14,707 bases of DNA. Source: GCA-2731375 sp964507245 (GTDB lineage: Bacteria; Pseudomonadota; Alphaproteobacteria; GCA-2731375). Location: contig CAZDQC010000086.1 of the NCBI GenBank assembly GCA_964507245.1, forward strand, positions 1-14,707. The letters run 5' to 3'. The notes below the pieces were generated by a model. The model was not told the DNA's origin, made no database searches, and worked only from the letters and a program-made list of their open reading frames with translations. A program made the translations under genes and the position numbers. Shown piece by piece: positions 6,459-13,772 of this stretch. Within the stretch, counting starts at the first letter, position 1; each line of letters opens with the position of its first letter.

Positions 6459-7487
6459 ATGCGGGTAATGCAGTCCATAGCGGGTGCCAAACATGGCGGG
6501 GCGGAGGCGTTCTTTACCCGCTTGGTTTTGGCATTACACCGGGCGGGGCTGGATCAGCGCGTGGTATCGCGGGCGAACCTCAGTCGGGAGAAGCAACTGA
6601 CCGATGGGGGTATTGCCACGCAAACTGTGGCCTTTGGCGGTAAGCTGGATATTTTTACACGCCGGAAACTGCGCCGGGAAATTGCCCGCTACAAGCCCCA
6701 GGTGGTGTTAAGCTGGATGAGCCGCGCGGCGGCATTTTGTCCCCCGCCACGAGGCCGGTTCGTCCATTGCGGCCGGTTGGGCGGCTATTACGACCTAAAA
6801 TATTACCATGCCTGCGACCACCTAGTCGGGAATACCAGGGGGATCGTCCACTACTTGGTGGACCGGGGTTGGCCCGAGGCTCGGGTTCATTATCTACCTA
6901 ATTTCGTCTCGGCTGGAGCGGTTGACCCTGTGCCCCGGCGGAACCTGTCAACGCCGGATGATTGCGCCGTGATCCTAGCTTTGGGACGTTTGCATCAGAA
7001 CAAAGCATTTGACATTTTGATCGACGCCCTGCGCCGGCTACCGGATGTCTATTTGTGGCTCGCCGGCGAAGGTCCTTTGGAAGCCAGGTTGCGAAAACAG
7101 GCCGCGCGCTTTGGTGTGACTCAGCGAATCCGGTTTCTTGGCTGGCAGGAGGATCCCGCTCCCTTATACGAGGCGGCGGATCTTGTCGTCTGTTCTTCTC
7201 GCATCGAACCGTTGGGTAATGTAGTGCTAGAAGCATGGGCGCGCCGACGGCCTATTGTCGCCACAGCAGCGCAGGGACCGACGGAGTTAATTCGGGATGG
7301 GGAAAACGGCTTGCTGGTTCCCGTGGACGATCCTCAGGCTCTGGCTTTCGGCATCGATCAGGTGCTTTCCAATCCCGAGTTGGCGCAAAATCTTGTGAAA
7401 ACAGGCCTTGCCGGCTATAGCACCCAGTTTAGTGAACCTGTGGTGGTGCGCCGTTATCTGGATTTCTTTGACCAGGTAGCAGCCTGA
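6459..7487 (+). CDS. Glycosyltransferase family 4 protein
   Basis: The 342-residue protein is a GT-B fold retaining glycosyltransferase. The N-terminal segment MQSIAGAKHGGAEAFFTRLV carries the GGAE donor-loop motif. The C-terminal domain has ALGRLHQNKAFDILI, FLGWQEDPAPLYEAADLVV and the E-x7-E motif EPLGNVVLE (Glu250, Glu258), followed by GENGLLVPVDDP. Such enzymes add sugars to LPS core or exopolysaccharide intermediates in the cytoplasm. No strong ribosome-binding site precedes the ATG, which is consistent with coupling to the GT2 gene 3 nt upstream. Its TGA shares one base with the start of the asparagine-synthetase gene. The sugar specificity is unknown. Confidence 0.9.
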   Translation: MRVMQSIAGAKHGGAEAFFTRLVLALHRAGLDQRVVSRANLSREKQLTDGGIATQTVAFGGKLDIFTRRKLRREIARYKPQVVLSWMSRAAAFCPPPRGRFVHCGRLGGYYDLKYYHACDHLVGNTRGIVHYLVDRGWPEARVHYLPNFVSAGAVDPVPRRNLSTPDDCAVILALGRLHQNKAFDILIDALRRLPDVYLWLAGEGPLEARLRKQAARFGVTQRIRFLGWQEDPAPLYEAADLVVCSSRIEPLGNVVLEAWARRRPIVATAAQGPTELIRDGENGLLVPVDDPQALAFGIDQVLSNPELAQNLVKTGLAGYSTQFSEPVVVRRYLDFFDQVAA

Positions 7488-9256
7488 TGTGTGGCATTGC
7501 CGGCATCATGACTGCAGACGGGACCGCCCCCGACGAATCAGTTTTATTGGCGTTACAGGCCGCCCTTGCCCATCGCGGTCCAGATGGTAAAGGACTGTTT
7601 ATTGATGAAGGGATTGGTCTAACTCATTCCCGCCTGGCCATTATTGACCTAAAAACCGGTGATCAGCCGATCCAAGAGCTAGACGGCATGGCCTTGATTG
7701 CCAATGCGGAAATCTACAATTACATTGAGCTGCGCCAGGAATTTAGGGATGTAGAATGGCAAACGTGGTCGGACTGTGAACCCGCCCTCGTTCTATATCG
7801 TCGTAAGGGTATTGAATTCGCCGACCGACTTCGTGGAATGTATGCGGTTGCCATCCACGATCCCAGAGAGGGTTTGTTGGTTCTGGCCCGCGATCCGTTC
7901 GGAATTAAGCCGTTGTATTACGTGGAGGGAGAGTTTGGGTTCGCCTTCGCCTCGGAACCTTCGGCCCTCGTAGCTGCAGGTTTGGTCAAGCCAAATTTAG
8001 ATGATCGTCCCATGAATGAATTGCTACAGATGCAGTTCACCACTGGCAGAGGCAGCATTCACAGCGGCATTTTTCGGGTTTTGCCGGGTGAAACCATGTT
8101 TGTTTCTCAAGGACGAATTCTGGAACGCCGCCGGCGTAGGGCCCTACCGCTGGCCCCACCCCGGAATCTGGACGAACCGACGGCCCTCGCAAAGCTTGAG
8201 CGGGTGTTGCTGGAAAGTGTAGAACTACACCAGCGATCGGACGTGCCTTACGGAATGTTTCTTTCAGGCGGTATTGATAGTTCCGCCCTTCTAACCGTAA
8301 TGGCGCGCCTGAACGAGCAACCAGTGCAAGCCTTCACAGCTGGCTTTAGCGGTACCAAGACCCATGACGAACGAGGCCGAGCTCAGGCAGTAGCTAGGCA
8401 TCTAAGTGCGGATCATATGGAAATCAATTTTGATGAATGCGATTTTTGGTCCCTGTTGCCCAAGGTGGCGGCGCAATTGGACGACCCCGCGGCAGACTAT
8501 GCGGTACTGCCCACATTTAAATTGGCGGCCACAGCTAAGGCAGCTGGACTGAAAGTGGTTTTGTCCGGTGAGGGTGGCGATGAACTGTTCGCCGGTTACG
8601 GGCGCTATCGGGATGCCCATCGGCCCTGGTGGGTGGGTGGGCGCCGCACTATGCGGCGTACGGGACGGTTCGATCGCCTGGGTGTACTTCGCCAGAGCTC
8701 CGATACCTGGCGGGATGGCATCCGCGCAGCGGAAAGCACCTTGGGTGCCACGGGCCTAACCCGCCTCCAATTAGCCCAGGCCATTGACTGTGCTGCTTGG
8801 CTGCCTAATGACCTATTGATCAAGCTAGACCGCTGCCTCATGGCATATGGGGTGGAGGGACGAACTCCGTTCCTCGACCCGAATGTGGCTGATTTCGCAT
8901 TCCGCCTGCCGGACGAACTAAAGTTAAGGGACGGTCAGGGCAAATATCTTCTCCGCCGTTGGTTATCCAAAGCCAACCCTGAGGCGCAACCTTTTGCCAA
9001 AAAGCAGGGGTTTACCGTTCCTGTTGCGGAATGGATTCGCGGCCGAGGTGCTGAACTGGGCCCCATGGTGGCTGACCAACCGGGCATCAAGGCTATCGCC
9101 CGTCCAAATCAAGTCGCTTCTCTATATCAAAAAGGCGGCAAACGTCACGGATTTGCGGCGTGGACCCTATTGTTCTACGCCCTGTGGCATCGCCGCCATA
9201 TCCTCGGCGCTGAACCCCAGGGAGATGTATTCGAGACCCTGGCCACGCCAGTGTAG
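7487..9256 (+). CDS. asnB: Asparagine synthetase (glutamine-hydrolysing)-type amidotransferase
   Basis: The 589-residue protein has both domains of class II AsnB. The N-terminal glutaminase begins with the nucleophile Cys2 and has HRGPDG (29-34), Arg49 in HSRLAIID, Asn73 and Glu75 in NAEIYN, and Asp96 in SDCE. The synthetase domain has the ATP-binding PP-loop SGGIDSS at 260-266, LSGEGGDELFAGY, and EGRTPFLD. The usual reaction is Asp + Gln + ATP to Asn + Glu. The oxyanion-hole Gly of NGEIYN is Ala74 here. It is embedded in a glycosyltransferase operon (1-nt overlap with GT4), a context also seen for AsnB homologues that amidate sugar acids in surface polysaccharides. A dedicated glycan amidotransferase is therefore possible, although housekeeping asparagine synthesis remains the default. 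Confidence 0.9.
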   Translation: MCGIAGIMTADGTAPDESVLLALQAALAHRGPDGKGLFIDEGIGLTHSRLAIIDLKTGDQPIQELDGMALIANAEIYNYIELRQEFRDVEWQTWSDCEPALVLYRRKGIEFADRLRGMYAVAIHDPREGLLVLARDPFGIKPLYYVEGEFGFAFASEPSALVAAGLVKPNLDDRPMNELLQMQFTTGRGSIHSGIFRVLPGETMFVSQGRILERRRRRALPLAPPRNLDEPTALAKLERVLLESVELHQRSDVPYGMFLSGGIDSSALLTVMARLNEQPVQAFTAGFSGTKTHDERGRAQAVARHLSADHMEINFDECDFWSLLPKVAAQLDDPAADYAVLPTFKLAATAKAAGLKVVLSGEGGDELFAGYGRYRDAHRPWWVGGRRTMRRTGRFDRLGVLRQSSDTWRDGIRAAESTLGATGLTRLQLAQAIDCAAWLPNDLLIKLDRCLMAYGVEGRTPFLDPNVADFAFRLPDELKLRDGQGKYLLRRWLSKANPEAQPFAKKQGFTVPVAEWIRGRGAELGPMVADQPGIKAIARPNQVASLYQKGGKRHGFAAWTLLFYALWHRRHILGAEPQGDVFETLATPV

Positions 9257-9260
9257 GAGA
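9255..9260 (+). promoter_or_regulatory. Ribosome-binding site of the dihydroorotase gene
   Basis: AGGAGA overlaps the asnB stop codon (TAG, 9254-9256) and lies 5 nt before the ATG at 9266. It supports that start and continued translation from the same transcript. Confidence 0.75.
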
Positions 9261-9265
9261 CCCAT

Positions 9266-10603
9266 ATGATTGAACCCTTTGATTTATTGCTGCGCGGAGG
9301 CACGCTGATCACCCATAACGGTATTAGCCGCGGCGATGTTGGTGTCCGTGATGGGCGTATCGCCGTCATCGGCGACATGGCTGCGGCTACAGCCGGTGAG
9401 GTTTTTGACGCTACCGGGTTGCACGTGCTGCCCGGTGTGATCGATACTCAGGTGCATTTCCGTGAGCCGGGTAGTGAGCACAAGGAAAATTTAGAGGCAG
9501 GCTCTCGCGGCGCCGTGTTGGGGGGCGTCACGGCGGTGTTCGAGATGCCCAACACCTCCCCCCTTACCACCAGTCCGGACGCTCTAGCTGACAAACTTGC
9601 CCGTGCCAAGGATCGCATGTTGTGTGAGCATGCCTTTTACGTTGGTGGCACGAAAGAGAACGCCGAGCAGTTAGCAGAATTAGAGCGTCTACCCGGTTGT
9701 TGCGGCGTGAAAATTTTCATGGGCTCTTCCACCGGTAATCTATTGACTGAAGACGACCCCACCTTGCGCCAAATTTTAGGCGCCATAAAACGCCGCTGCG
9801 CTGTACATGCGGAAGACGAACCACGCCTGAGGGAACGCCAGCACCTGGCGCAAGAGGCGGCTGATCCGTCAGCTCACCCTGTTTGGCGGGATTCGGAAAC
9901 CGCGCTGCGAGCTACCAGACGGCTAATCGCGATCGCACGAGAAACCGGCACCAGGGTCCATGTTTTGCATATTACCACGGCAGAGGAAATTAGGTTTCTG
10001 GCGGAAAACAAGGACATCGCTTCGGTCGAAGTAACACCGCAACACCTGACCCTATCTGCACCCGACTGTTATACCGAATTGGGCACACGGGTACAGATGA
10101 ACCCACCGATCCGGGACGAGAGCCACCGGCAGGGCCTGTGGTGGGGCTTGCAGCAAGGTGTTGTAGATGTTCTTGGTTCCGACCACGCGCCCCACACCTT
10201 GGAGGAAAAGGGCGCGATCTATCCAGCCAGCCCGTCGGGCATGCCCGGCGTTCAGACCATGTTGCCCGTCATGTTGGACCACGCGGCGGCAGGCCGGTTA
10301 AGCTTGTTGCGCCTCATGGATCTGCTGTGTGCCGGACCCGCGCGGTTATTTGGCATTGCTGGCAAGGGTCGCATAGCCGTTGGAAATGATGCTGACTTCA
10401 CGGTAGTGGATTTGGCCGCCAAGAGACAGATATTGGACGAAGACATGGCTAACCGATCCGGTTGGACGCCATTCCATGGGCGAGAGGTGACGGGCTGGCC
10501 CATTGCCACTATCATTCGTGGCCATACCGTGATGCGAGAGGGAGAATTGGCAAGCCCGCCTATTGGCCAACCGTTAAAATTTGGTGAATGCTTGCCGGAC
10601 TGA
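9266..10603 (+). CDS. pyrC: Dihydroorotase (cyclic amidohydrolase family)
   Basis: The 445-residue protein is a class I-type dihydroorotase, interconverting N-carbamoyl-aspartate and dihydroorotate in pyrimidine synthesis. Visible sites are the QVHFREPG motif (62-69), Asn96 in EMPNTSP, Lys149 in GVKIFMG (the place of the carboxylated lysine in hydantoinase-like relatives), His181 in VHAEDE, His235 in VLHITTAE, MNPPIR (278-283) and the catalytic Asp306 in GSDHAPHT. The first His of the usual HxH metal motif is Gln62. I recall this in a group of alphaproteobacterial dihydroorotases, but that is memory only. A related activity, such as hydantoinase or allantoinase, is a less likely alternative. 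It is the last gene of the glycosyltransferase-asnB operon, 9 nt after asnB. Confidence 0.87.
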   Translation: MIEPFDLLLRGGTLITHNGISRGDVGVRDGRIAVIGDMAAATAGEVFDATGLHVLPGVIDTQVHFREPGSEHKENLEAGSRGAVLGGVTAVFEMPNTSPLTTSPDALADKLARAKDRMLCEHAFYVGGTKENAEQLAELERLPGCCGVKIFMGSSTGNLLTEDDPTLRQILGAIKRRCAVHAEDEPRLRERQHLAQEAADPSAHPVWRDSETALRATRRLIAIARETGTRVHVLHITTAEEIRFLAENKDIASVEVTPQHLTLSAPDCYTELGTRVQMNPPIRDESHRQGLWWGLQQGVVDVLGSDHAPHTLEEKGAIYPASPSGMPGVQTMLPVMLDHAAAGRLSLLRLMDLLCAGPARLFGIAGKGRIAVGNDADFTVVDLAAKRQILDEDMANRSGWTPFHGREVTGWPIATIIRGHTVMREGELASPPIGQPLKFGECLPD

Positions 10604-10619
10604 ATTCAGACGCTATGAT
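10592..10619 (+). promoter_or_regulatory. Possible promoter for the acuI-selD pair
   Basis: TTGCCG (10592-10597) and TATGAT (10614-10619, 5 of 6 matches to TATAAT) are separated by 16 bp. The -35 lies inside the end of the dihydroorotase gene. The predicted transcript would start near 10626 with a leader of about 36 nt before the ATG at 10662. Confidence 0.4.
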
Positions 10620-10629
10620 TCGCGCTGAA
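10605..10629. repeat. Inverted repeat after dihydroorotase, spanning the -10 box
   Basis: TTCAG-A-CGC (10605-10613) pairs with GCGCTGAA (10622-10629): eight pairs with one bulged A. The 8-nt loop holds the TATGAT hexamer. It starts two bases after the dihydroorotase stop and is followed by ATTATTTT, so it could be a weak terminator for the upstream operon, or an operator over the downstream promoter. Confidence 0.4.
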
Positions 10630-10661
10630 ATTATTTTGAAACACCATAATGGGAAACGATT

Positions 10662-11657
10662 ATGAAGGGCACGTTCAAGGCCTGGTGGGCCACTGAGGTT
10701 GATGGCAAAGCGAGTGTAGAACTTAGGGACGTCGCAGACAATGACCTCGCAGCTGACGAAGTGACGGTGGGTGTGAAATATTCCACCATTAACTACAAGG
10801 ACGGAATGGCTGTTCAGGGCAATATCTCCAAGATTATGCGAGCCATGCCCATGGCACCGGGCATTGATTATTCAGGCGTGGTCGAGGCTTCGGAGAGCGC
10901 CAAATTCGAGGTCGGCGACGAGGTGGTCTTAACAGGCTGGGGTGTGGGTGAAAACGTTTCAGGCGGGTTGTCGCAAAGAGCTCGCGCCAAGGCAGACTGG
11001 TTGGTGGGAAAACCCGACCGTCTGAGCTTGCAGCAGACTATGGCCATCGGCACGGCCGGATTTACGGCCATGATGAGTGTGTTAGCCCTGGAGGACGCAG
11101 GCGTGAAACCGGGCAATGGGGATGTCATTGTCACTGGTGCAGCTGGTGGTGTCGGCTCGGTCGCGGTCGCGGTTCTTGCTAACCTGGGCTACAGCGTCGC
11201 TGCCTCCACGGGCCGGGAGAGCGAACATGATTATCTCAAAGACTTGGGCGCTAACAGCATCGTGCCGAGAGAAGAATTAAGCGCAAAGGGCCGCCCCCTA
11301 GGGAGGGAAACCTGGGCCGGGGGCATAGATACTGTGGGCAGCAATATTCTGGTCAATGTCCTGGCCCAGACCAAGTCACTGGGCACGGTCGCGGTGTGCG
11401 GTCTGGCTGCGGGGCCGGATCTGCCAGGCACTGTATTACCCTTTATCCTGCGGGGAACAAGAATTTGGGGCATTGACAGTGCCTATTGCCCATCGGATCG
11501 ACGGGCTCAGGCCTGGGCCCGTCTGGCCACGGATCTGCCCTTGGACAAATTGGACGCTATGACTCAAATTCGGCCTATGGCTGATGTTCCCGCTATAACG
11601 GCCGATATTTTGAAGGGTCAAGTACGCGGCCGCACGGTGATCGACGTCAACGCGTAA
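10662..11657 (+). CDS. acuI: AcuI/YhdH-family MDR oxidoreductase (acryloyl-CoA reductase-like)
   Basis: The 331-residue protein belongs to the zinc-independent medium-chain dehydrogenase/reductase branch typified by YhdH and AcuI, which reduces acryloyl-CoA to propionyl-CoA with NADPH. Evidence is the N-terminal FKAWWATEVDGK, STINYKDGMAVQGN, the PGIDYSGVVE segment, the nucleotide-binding loop VTGAAGGVGSVAVAVLANLGY at about 155-175, ASTGRESEHDYLKDLGA, and the late GIDSAYCPSDRR. Length is normal for the family. The leader before the ATG has only a weak ribosome-binding match (GGGAAA). selD follows after 22 nt, so the two are probably co-transcribed. The exact substrate, acryloyl-CoA versus another enoyl or quinone compound, cannot be told from sequence. 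Confidence 0.88.
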   Translation: MKGTFKAWWATEVDGKASVELRDVADNDLAADEVTVGVKYSTINYKDGMAVQGNISKIMRAMPMAPGIDYSGVVEASESAKFEVGDEVVLTGWGVGENVSGGLSQRARAKADWLVGKPDRLSLQQTMAIGTAGFTAMMSVLALEDAGVKPGNGDVIVTGAAGGVGSVAVAVLANLGYSVAASTGRESEHDYLKDLGANSIVPREELSAKGRPLGRETWAGGIDTVGSNILVNVLAQTKSLGTVAVCGLAAGPDLPGTVLPFILRGTRIWGIDSAYCPSDRRAQAWARLATDLPLDKLDAMTQIRPMADVPAITADILKGQVRGRTVIDVNA

Positions 11658-11679
11658 AACAGAAAGCAACGAGGCATGA

Positions 11680-12741
11680 ATGAGCAAAGAACAAACAGCC
11701 GGTGAGGTCCTGCGGCTGACCGCCCTCGCCCACGGCGGTGGTTGAGGGTGCAAGATTGCTCCTGCCGTGCTGCGGGATTTACTTGCGACGTTGCCCAGGC
11801 CAGATGACAACGCAGAACTTTTGGTCGGCAACGATACAGGTGATGATGCTGCCGTCTATCGTATCGACGAGACGCGGGCAATAGTGGCGACGACCGATTT
11901 TTTTATGCCCGTGGTTGACGACCCCTTTGATTTCGGCCGCATTTCGGCCACTAACGCCCTTTCGGACGTCTATGCGGTAGGCGGGCGCCCTATTTTGGCC
12001 CTGGCTATATGCGGAATGCCCATCGATAAGGTCACTTCCGAGGTCATCCAGGGTGTGCTGGCGGGCGGCGCCGCGGTCTGCAAGGATGCTGGCGTGCCCG
12101 TTGCCGGGGGTCATTCCATCGACACGCTGGAGCCAATCTATGGGCTGGCAGTCATTGGAATGGTGGATATCGCCAACATCAAGCGCAACATCGGGGCCAA
12201 GCCCGATGATGTGCTGATCTTGGGCAAGGGTCTTGGTACGGGCTTTATGTCTAATGCGGTGAAATCTGGTACGATCTCGGATTCCGCTTATGCTGAAATG
12301 ATCGCCAGCACCACGCGCCTCAATGATATCGGTTATGACTTGGGCGCACGGGAGGACGTGCACGCCATGACGGATATCACAGGCTTTGGTCTGCTAGGTC
12401 ATTTAAGCGAGGTCTGCCAAGGATCTGGTGTCGGAGCAAAACTGAATTTAAGCGCCATCCCGATGCTGGCTGCTGGCCGGGAACTGGCGGAAGCTGGCAT
12501 CAACACGGGTGCAACCAACCGCAACCGTATGGATTTCGATGACGGCATTAGCTTGCCAGCCGGTTTGCCGCAATGGTGCAACAACATGCTGTATGATCCA
12601 CAGACTGCTGGTCCCTTGCTGGTCGTCTGCGATCCCAGTGGTGCCGACGATATATTGGCTCTTTTTCACCACAAAGGTTACGCTGCAGCCGCCATCATCG
12701 GCGAATGCCAGGCGGGCGAACCGCTAATTACCGTGAGATAG
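11680..12741 (+). CDS. selD: Selenide, water dikinase containing selenocysteine (TGA at 11743)
   Basis: Read with TGA at 11743-11745 as selenocysteine, this gives a 353-residue SelD, close to the 347 of E. coli. The enzyme makes selenophosphate from selenide and ATP for selenocysteine and selenouridine synthesis. The N-terminus LTALAHGGGUGCKIAP carries catalytic Sec22, Cys24 and Lys25, where E. coli has Cys17, Cys19 and Lys20. Further hallmarks are GDDAAVYRI, TTDFFMPVVDDPFDFGRI, SATNALSDVYAVGG, VAGGHSID and DITGFGLLGHLSE. The start is ATG 11680: GAGG at 11671-11674 lies 5 nt away, while the nearby ATG at 11676 is out of frame and opens only nine codons. The reading frame is intact on both sides of the TGA. 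It is probably co-transcribed with acuI, and its end overlaps the opposing methyltransferase by 14 nt. Confidence 0.95.
11743..11745 (+). other. In-frame selenocysteine codon (TGA) of selD
   Basis: The codon falls exactly between GGG and GCK of the SelD active-site motif, where homologues carry Cys or Sec. The frame is open and conserved before and after it, which argues against a pseudogene or sequencing error. Confidence 0.93.
11750..11786 (+). promoter_or_regulatory. bSECIS-like stem-loop downstream of the selD TGA
   Basis: Hand folding gives an apical stem pairing 11760-11765 with 11772-11777 (six pairs, one G-U) and a 6-nt loop CGTGCT at 11766-11771. A lower stem, GCAAG (11750-11754) with CTTGC (11782-11786), encloses it across an internal loop. 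The apical loop begins 20 nt after the TGA and has GU at its second and third positions. This resembles known bacterial SECIS elements, which SelB binds through a G/U-containing loop about that far from the UGA. It is inferred, not computed. Confidence 0.65.
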
Positions 12742-13468
12742 CTAGATCCAACGCCATGCCGCCACGCAGTATGGCCTGGGCTTTGTCCGTATCGGCGCCA
12801 TTGTATTTATGCAGTTGAAGTCCAGGGTGTAGGACCGTGGGTCCTTTGCCGCCCACCTTGGCCTGAACAATGATACGCCCGGCCGGCCGACCGGCTTTTG
12901 GCCACAGGGGAATGATGACCATGTCGCCCGCACCATCCTTCCATCCCGCTAATATTTCGTGTAACCGGCTAGCCCGGTGAATCATGGTCACGGTGCCGCC
13001 GGGCCGGGTACGGCGCAGGCAAAATGACAACCATTTAGACAGCGGTGTCTCCCCCTCACTGTGGGCCAAGGCCTTGCCCTCGTCTGGTGAGGGCGAGGCC
13101 TTGGCCACGTCGTGGAACGGTGGATTGCAAACCGTATGATCGAACACCGCCCGGTTGATCTCGTCGGGTGGCTGATGAATGTCGCCACATAGGACGTTGA
13201 CACGGTCGGCAAGACCGTTCGCGGTGGCATTGTCCGCGGCCAGTTTTGTTAGTTCAACTTGTCGTTCCAGGCCACGCACCTGAATATTTTCAACGCGGCT
13301 GGCCAGACAAAGGGCCACGGCGCCGACACCCGCGCCAGCGTCGAGCACCGTTTGTCCCGCAAGCGCGGGCACAGCGGCGGCCAGTAAAATGGCGTCTGAA
13401 CCCGCGCGATAACCAATTTTCGGTTGGGACAAAATTACGCGCCGATTTAATAGGTGGTCCTGGGTCAA
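12728..13468 (-). CDS. N6-adenine methyltransferase, TrmN6/YfiC-like
   Basis: The 246-residue SAM-dependent methyltransferase has motif I VLDAGAGVGA (41-50) and the N6-adenine catalytic motif NPPF (115-118). The N-terminal segment ILSQPKIGYRAGSDAILLAA is typical of the YfiC/TrmN6 group that methylates A37 of tRNA-Val. RNA methylation is thus the best inference, but the substrate is unproven. The start is TTG at 13468: the conserved N-terminus requires it and no ATG or GTG lies nearby; only a weak GGGA precedes it. It follows the DUF2007 gene by 5 nt, probably in one transcript, and its 3' end overlaps selD by 14 nt tail to tail. Confidence 0.87.
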   Translation of the reverse strand: MTQDHLLNRRVILSQPKIGYRAGSDAILLAAAVPALAGQTVLDAGAGVGAVALCLASRVENIQVRGLERQVELTKLAADNATANGLADRVNVLCGDIHQPPDEINRAVFDHTVCNPPFHDVAKASPSPDEGKALAHSEGETPLSKWLSFCLRRTRPGGTVTMIHRASRLHEILAGWKDGAGDMVIIPLWPKAGRPAGRIIVQAKVGGKGPTVLHPGLQLHKYNGADTDKAQAILRGGMALDLAISR

Positions 13469-13473
13469 TTCTA

Positions 13474-13677
13474 TCAGATCCCGGCCTCCGCTATCAGGGC
13501 ACGGGCATGAGTTTCGTCTTCAACCCGTACCATGAGGCGCTGGTTTAAGGCATCTACGGAGCCCTCTGTAATTGACATATGACGATCCAGCACTGCGCAT
13601 TTTATGCCGGCATCCCGCAGCAACGCTTCTGCAAAAGACAGTATCACCGCATCATTGCTGCGCAGTAGTTCAATCAT
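13474..13677 (-). CDS. DUF2007 family protein
   Basis: A 67-residue protein with the short alpha-beta pattern of DUF2007: MIELLRSNDAVILSFAEALL, AGIKCAVLDRHMSI, and a C-terminal RLMVRVEDETHARALIAEAG. The family resembles a small ferredoxin-fold or signalling domain and has no firmly assigned role that I know of. No signal peptide or membrane segment is visible. The ATG has no clear Shine-Dalgarno. It is read with the methyltransferase gene 5 nt downstream and divergently from the polyprenyl synthase gene, an arrangement I remember as common in alphaproteobacteria. Confidence 0.82.
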   Translation of the reverse strand: MIELLRSNDAVILSFAEALLRDAGIKCAVLDRHMSITEGSVDALNQRLMVRVEDETHARALIAEAGI

Positions 13678-13700
13678 GATCAGATTACACCAACGTGCCC

Positions 13701-13732
13701 TTGCATTTACCCCATGGAATGCAGTCTATAGA
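13701..13732 (+). promoter_or_regulatory. Weak candidate promoter for the polyprenyl synthase gene
   Basis: TTGCAT (13701-13706) and TATAGA (13727-13732) lie in the 95-bp divergent region, but the spacer of 20 is long; TCTATA (13725-13730) would give 18. TCTATAGA (13725-13732) is also a palindrome. A start near 13740 would lie downstream of the ATG at 13719, favouring the TTG start at 13773. Confidence 0.3.
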
Positions 13733-13759
13733 GACAGCGGTGAGGAGTCGCGGAAAACC

Positions 13760-13765
13760 AGGGGG
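13760..13765 (+). promoter_or_regulatory. Ribosome-binding site supporting a TTG start
   Basis: AGGGGG lies 7 nt before the TTG at 13773 and no comparable site precedes the in-frame ATG at 13719 or GTG at 13740. It is the main reason for choosing TTG as the start of the polyprenyl synthase. Confidence 0.6.
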
Positions 13766-13772
13766 TAAAATC

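Noticed and set aside
11676..11705. Nine-codon leader peptide overlapping the selD start
   Set aside because: It is out of frame, very short, and only 1 nt from the GAGG; probably a chance ATG, though coupling cannot be excluded.
11680..11745. selD as a pseudogene with a nonsense mutation
   Set aside because: The TGA is exactly at the known Cys/Sec catalytic position, the frame is intact on both sides and a SECIS-like stem-loop follows.
11767..12741. selD starting at GTG 11767 as a normal, shorter gene
   Set aside because: It would lack the catalytic motif. The conserved N-terminus lies just upstream in the same frame, interrupted only by the Sec TGA, with a ribosome-binding site before ATG 11680.
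13719..13772. ATG 13719 as start of the polyprenyl synthase
   Set aside because: There is no ribosome-binding site, the added residues look unlike the family, and TTG 13773 has a strong AGGGGG; kept as an alternative only.
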